A stretch of 64,000 nt of DNA, taken from positions 13,573,001 to 13,637,000 of the forward strand of contig BSBM01001138.1 of assembly GCA_027924585.1 (NCBI GenBank), read 5' to 3'. This stretch comes from Larix kaempferi (taxonomy: Eukaryota > Streptophyta > Pinopsida > Pinales > Pinaceae). The notes under the pieces are model-generated. The model saw only the letters and a program-made list of their open reading frames with translations, ran no database searches and was not told the origin of the DNA. Positions 59,301 through 64,000 of this stretch are shown one piece after another. Both the position numbers and the translations under genes were made by a program. Every line of letters begins with the position of its first letter. Within the stretch, counting starts at the first letter, position 1.

Positions 59301-60943
59301 ACACTACATGCCAAGTGAACAATACCGTGTACAGCATGGAAGAGAGGCGATACAACAACCATGCCAGCTAGAACTCTTAGTTACATCATCGATCAAAGTT
59401 CACGTGGTTGGACTACGTGGGTTAACAACCGGGCTTTCCACTATGGAGTTTGGTCATAACATTTAATACATGATCGTAATCCTGTCAACCTGTCAACAGA
59501 AAATTCAATGCACATCAACTCATCACTCCAATAACGAGACTTTGGTGATTTCAAAACATACATTAACAAAACTTAGGACAAGAGCATAAGTAATAATATG
59601 ATTCAATCTAATGTTTAAGTCATAGCCTTTAAAAGGTTTATTTGCATCGTATTCATGGTTTGCATAGGATAATGTCCTATAGTGCTAAGTATAGTTAGGA
59701 TTGCACCTTAATCATCGTATGTTTGTATATTGATAAATCAAATCTTTGCATATTGTATCATATAATTGCATATTGTAATTATATCATGGCTTAATGAAAA
59801 CCATATCATTGTAATATATAGTGCATATTTAATATAGTTCTAAGTTTAAAACTTAGGCATCGAAATATTGGGATTACTTGTCCATACATTATGTAAATAC
59901 ATAACAACTTTCTGATATATCTATTTCATCTCTAAAGTTCTGTGTAAGCATAAAAACGAAGTTTTATAATACTAGTTCATAGCATATATATATACCATAA
60001 TTACGTTAAATTTTCTATGATGGCCATGTAGGGCAAGACTATAGTATTATCCTAAGAATCGTTTAAGCTTTGACGAGATACACCCTACAGCCAAGTTTTA
60101 TACAAGCACTAGTCACCATACTATATATATATATATATATTAACTGTGCATTGAAATGATAAATACATGACGTAGAGTAGTCTAAGACTTGTAGACGCCA
60201 AGTATGATGATAGTTCGAAGGTGTAATCATTATTTCTACAAGATTCAGAATAGCATACTTACTAGATAGTAGTATCGTTGTCTTAATATTAATGACAGTA
60301 ATCTTATGACAATGAATGTAGCATCATAACAGAACTTTTGGACGACATGGAATGATAACCTTGAAGAGCTTCATAAGCCAGTACATAAACTAGGATTAGA
60401 ACCATGTATCCATACGTCCAGTAACTGGTGACGCAAGGAAGTACTTAGCATTTTAATTTTACATTGACGATGAATTGAAAGACACAAGTACTCTTAACTT
60501 ATGTTGTCTTATAAGATTTCTTACCTGCGGTATGCACATGGAAACAAGATTCAATGCCTTAGCTAAACGTAGCTAAGTAAACTCCAAGGTACCTCGTAGG
60601 ACCCCTTCGTCAACATACAAACAAATTGTCAGCACTCCATCAAGAATATCATAACAGTACAAACTGTAACAACATGCAATAATAACCAAGAACTTAAATA
60701 AATTTGTAAACTGTACTAGTATGCATAATCATAAAAGATCTTTCGTTCAAGAGATTAACATTCGCTTAATTCTGAAGTAGCAAATACAATTAAATCATAA
60801 TTAGTGGAGAAGTATGACGTGTCATCGTTACTAATCATCTTAGTTAAGAAATCAAGTTAATTTATATGTTCCGCATTAACGACTTTGATAAATATTGCTA
60901 TTATAAAAAAATTTAAATTTTTGGTAAATTTTGGGATGTTACA
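56325..60943. mobile_element. 4,619-bp TG...CA insertion in copia-2, non-coding
   Basis: The exact duplication AGAAG flanks it (56320-56324 and 60944-60948), and the host copia reading frame resumes on both sides. The ends are TGTCACCTACCC (56325) and GGGATGTTACA (60943), which are imperfectly mirror-related, as LTR ends often are. I find no protein domain in six frames beyond frames of under 90 codons, and no internal second LTR. The most likely reading is a very long solo LTR; a large non-autonomous LTR element (LARD-like) is the alternative. Local features: a plus-strand CCTACATAAGGC at 56690, a (TA)n run at 60122-60141, and a higher-complexity core at about 58200-59500. Orientation uncertain. 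Confidence 0.75.
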
Positions 60944-60948
60944 AGAAG

Positions 60949-62518
60949 GTTCTCCGTCATCAGTAAATAAAGCAACAGACAAAACAAAATCTGTATACAT
61001 TTTAGGAGGATTTCTCTCCCTTGTAGATCTTCTTGGTGTAGGTGGTGTAGGTTGTGGAGTTTCCACAATTTCTTCATCTTCTATGACTTCTTTATCACCA
61101 GAAACTTCTTTGTGTTTCTTTAAGTCATTAGAAGATGGAAACTTCAACTAAACTAGTTGTTTTGACGGTACCTATTCCTGTTCCACATCAACTTTTACAT
61201 TTTCTGATTTGGTGAGAGAAGATTCATCAAAAATTACATCTCTACTAATGACAATTTTACGAGCAGTAGGATCCCACAACTGATAACCTTTCATCACATC
61301 ATCATATCCTACAAAGATGCACTTCTTTGATCTGGGGTCTAACTTAGAATGCTGATTTTTAGGAGTAAGTGCATAAGCTTCACAACCAAAACAATTCAAA
61401 TTTGAATAACTACAAGGTTGACCAGTCCATACCTCTTCCGGAATTTTACAATTTATTGCGATTGAAGGTGATCGGTTTACTAAATAACAAGCAGTAGAAA
61501 TTGCTTCTGCCCACAGCTCTTGACCCAAATTAGCATCGCTAAGCATGTACCTTGCTCTCTCTAGAAGAGTCATGTTCATGCGTTCTGCAACGCCATTTTG
61601 CTGAGGAGTGTATACATTTGTTTTATGTCTTACGATCCCTTCTTCTTTGCAAAACTTTTCAAACTCTAAAGAAGTAAACTCACCTCCGTTATCAGTTCTT
61701 AAGCACTTGATCGTCCTGCCAGTTCTTTTTTCAACCATAATTTTAAAACGTTTGAAAGTATCAAACACATCAGCCTTTCTTTTTAAAACATAGACCCAAA
61801 CCTTCCTTGAAAAAACATCCACAAACAACACAAAATATGATGCTTCTCCATAGGAAATAGTAGGGGATGGACCCCATACATCAAAATGTATGTAATCAAG
61901 AACACCTTTACTTGCATGAATCCGTACTTTGAATTTTTGTCTACACTGCTTTCCGAATATACAATGTATACAAAACATCAAATCTAAAGATTTCAGATTT
62001 GGAAGTAATTTACGATTCACTAATACCTGTAGTCCTCTCTCACTCATATGACCAAGATGCTGATGCCATAATCGAGTGGATTCTGATGCCACTTCAGATA
62101 TCAATGTTGTTTCATTAACTTGAGTTTTTCCAATCAGTTTGTAAAGGTTTCCTACTTTCAATGCCTTCATAACCACTAAATCACCCTTAGATACTTTCAT
62201 TACCCCATTTAAACCTATAAACTTATGACCACAAGAATCCAACACTCCCAAAGATATTAAGTTTTTCTTTAATTTAGGCACATGTATAACATCTGTTAGT
62301 GTCCTTATAGCTCCATCAAACATTTTAATTTTAATACTTCCAAACCCAATAGTCTTACATGAAAAATTATTTCCCAAAAGAACTACACCGTCATTAACTG
62401 TCTGATAAGAAGTAAACCACTCTCTATGAGGACAAACATGGTGCGAAGCACCAGAATCTAACAGCCATTCTTCATTGTATTCAAAAACATTACAAATGGA
62501 CAAAACCTCATCAATCAT
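60949..62518 (-). pseudogene. copia-2 protease and integrase
   Basis: The 448-codon block 61172-62518 starts in the protease (WLLDSGASHHVCP, Asp21). The zinc-binding H152-x4-H157 and C183-x2-C186 (LWHQHLGHMS, FCIHCIFGKQ) follow. The catalytic triad is Asp213 (HFDVWGP), Asp276 (LRTDNGGEF) and Glu312 (QNGVAERMN) with 35-residue spacing, then the GKDE-type region with WTGQPCSYSNLNCFGCEAYA and FVGYDDVMKGYQLWD. After a TAA and frame change near 61160, a proline-rich linker (60949-61147, TPQPTPPTPRRSTRERNPP) leads to the insertion point. It is the best preserved coding stretch of this element. Confidence 0.93.
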
Positions 62519-63324
62519 ACCTAAATCAGTTTGAACTGAATTCGCCTCAGATTTGGAGTCTTCTTTTTTGGATTCTTGTCTTTTCCAACAGTCCTTCTTG
62601 AGACGACCACTCTTGTTGCAGTACCAACACTTGAGTTTGCTCTTTTTTCCCTTTGATTTAGACTAGAAAAACCTCTTGATTTTTCTCCTCTTTTTTTGGA
62701 TCAACCTCTAACAAACAAAGCTTCTGGTGTAGAGGATTCAATACTGGCTTTATTTCTTAATTCCTCAGAGAACAAAGCTCCAACCATAGTGTCAAATTCC
62801 AAATTTTCAGTTGTGCTAAGACTAATAGAAGACAATACATGACCCCAAGACTCAGGTAGAGTAACTAAAAGATTTACTGCTTTATCTTCATCTTCAATCT
62901 TAACATCCATACTACTCAATTGACAAATAAGAGTATTAAATACATTCAAATGTTCTGCAATCTTCGTACCTTCTTTCATCTTCATACCATATAGTTGTCT
63001 CTTCAAGTAAATTATGTTTGTCAAAGACTTCGTCATATACAAGCTTTCCAATTTGCTCCATAAACTCGTTGCTGTCTTTTCTCCAGCGATTTTAAATAAG
63101 ACATTATCCGCAAAACACAAACGAATTGTGCTAAGTGCTCGGGCATCTAATTCCTCCCATTCACCGTCTGTCATAGACAAGGGCTATTTTTTCTTGCCAT
63201 CTAAGGCCTTCTGCAATCCTTGCTGAACTAACAGATCTCGTATCTTAAGTTTCCACAACTCAAAGTTGTTCTTGCCATTAAACTTTTCAATCTCAAATTT
63301 AGAATTAGATATTTTTGCCATCAT
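62519..63324 (-). pseudogene. copia-2 gag
   Basis: The start ATG is probably at 63324 (MMAKISNSKFEIEKFNGKNN), typical of copia gag. A TAG at 63184-63186 breaks it early. The 159-codon block 62701-63180 holds KTATSLWSKLESLYMTKSLT, LKRQLYGMKMKEGTKIAEHL and the following helices of a UBN2-type gag. A TGA and a frame change near 62700 precede the zinc knuckle (62588-62629), which reads C-W-Y-C-N-K-S-G-R-L-K-K-D-C. The His of the CCHC motif is Arg here. Confidence 0.88.
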
Positions 63325-64000
63325 ATTTTTATTATTATTACAAACTTCACAGACTTCCCAAATATGACTAAAATCTCACAGACTTCCCAATATAATATAT
63401 ATGTCCAGAATCTTTTCTCAGAAAAGAAATAAAGAATACCTCTAGCTGCACTTTGATTCTTTATTTCACTTCCAGCACCTTGAGAATAATAATTTGCTTT
63501 ACGGGAGTGACCAACTCCACTATTCACAGGCAGAAAAGATACTCTACTGCACAAAAGCGATTCTGGGCACACACTATCTCGGCCCTTCTCTACACGAACA
63601 CAACGGCCTCCACCACTACAGGCTCTGCTCGCTGCGACCTCCACCATGGGCTCCTGCTGGCTGCGACCTTCATCACAAACTCTCCATCACGGTTAGCGTC
63701 CTCTACCTCTGCAGCTATCACTTGAAGGCATAGACTCCACGATGGCTCTCTTTACGCAGGCATATCTCTTCAAATCTCTCTTGACAACTCCTCTCGCGGC
63801 TCCTCCTCTCGGTGTGCTCGGGCTCCCACTGCTGATGGCCTCTCGAGCTCTTGGACTTCCACTGCGGATGGCCATGTCTCTCTCGGCGTGCTGCAGATGC
63901 TGTGGACTCCTCCAGCAAGCCTCTTCCACAGTGTGACGTCCTCTACCTCTGCACGGCCCAAACTCCAGCACAGTGGCTCTCTCTTTGCATGCACACGGAT
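63325..64000. other. copia-2 5' leader, GC-rich, with a 240-bp duplication
   Basis: From about 63530 the composition turns clearly GC-rich, unlike the rest of the window. GCGTCCTCTACCTCTGCA at about 63697 recurs as GACGTCCTCTACCTCTGCA at about 63937, and ACTCCACGATGGCTCTCTTTACGCAGGC near 63734 has a diverged partner near 63965, a period of about 240 bp. Several frames of 60-108 codons exist on both strands without motifs. No copy of the 3' LTR is seen, so the leader is at least 680 bp, or the 5' LTR was lost. Confidence 0.5.

Larger units (their letters stand above)
54390..63324 (-). mobile_element. Ty1/copia element inserted in gypsy-2 (copia-2), itself interrupted
   Basis: Minus strand, 3' LTR at 54390-54727. 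Then RNase H and RT (54777-56319), a 4,619-bp insertion (56325-60943), integrase and protease (60949-62518), and gag (to the ATG at 63324). The left target 5-mer next to the LTR is AAGCC (54385-54389); the other end lies off the window. The domain order protease-integrase-RT-RNase H and the motifs are of Ty1/copia type, and the long TNT1-like gag suggests that side of the family. At least four stops or shifts make it inactive. Confidence 0.9.

Noticed and set aside
1-64000. CRISPR arrays, bacterial operons or prophage
   Set aside because: No regularly spaced short palindromic repeats with unique spacers; all coding signals are plant transposon or eukaryotic spliced types.
1-64000. tRNA or rRNA genes
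   Set aside because: I found no convincing tRNA-like A and B boxes with a cloverleaf and no rRNA words; the only tRNA-related sequence is the primer site of gypsy-1.

Overview
The window is nuclear DNA from a land plant, most likely a seed plant with a large, repeat-rich genome. It is AT-rich and holds nested Ty3/gypsy and Ty1/copia elements of plant type, LINEs with a plant-type RNase H tail, satellite arrays and AAACCCT-like tracts. I see no clearly intact host gene. Almost every coding signal is a decayed transposable element or a broken multi-exon gene. A gymnosperm would fit, but the sequence alone does not prove it.

Layout. 1-5.6 kb: a broken three-exon gene with an HGKGxxDG motif (1449-2733), then a degenerate array with telomere-like words. 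6.04-8.40 kb: a 359-bp satellite of about 6.6 copies. 8.8-9.6 kb: a GTTAGGTG-type minisatellite. 10.2-16.3 kb: a roughly 3-kb tandem segmental duplication carrying two broken copies of an unrecognised minus-strand gene with small, well-spliced exons, plus two copies of a fold-back (MITE-like) family. 16.4-19.5 kb: AT-rich DNA and the 3' end of a LINE.

19.75-33.25 kb: a full-length, decayed Ty3/gypsy element on the minus strand with LTRs of about 2.85 kb and a tRNA-Asp-like primer site. Its order is gag, protease, archaeal-type RNase H, RT, RNase H, integrase. Its gag is interrupted by a 1,459-bp deleted Ty1/copia element with an exact AAAAG target duplication. The U3 part of each gypsy LTR holds a sense-strand reading frame of about 500 codons that I cannot assign. 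This is the best candidate here for something undescribed.

33.3-49.5 kb: fold-backs, an old 180-190-bp satellite that switches orientation near 35.87 kb, two LINE remnants (39.3-41.3 and 42.0-43.3 kb), short duplications, a 297-bp satellite and a degenerate telomere-like tract. 49.6-51.2 kb: a solo LTR with exact AAATC duplications, inserted in a GCTAAAT minisatellite. 51.4-64 kb: a three-level nest. A gypsy remnant without RT, RNase H or integrase is interrupted by a Ty1/copia element, which is itself interrupted by a 4,619-bp non-coding TG...CA insertion flanked by AGAAG. The window ends in the GC-rich leader of the copia element; its 5' LTR is not reached.

The parts do not form a pathway. 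They record successive insertions, tandem amplification and mutational decay.
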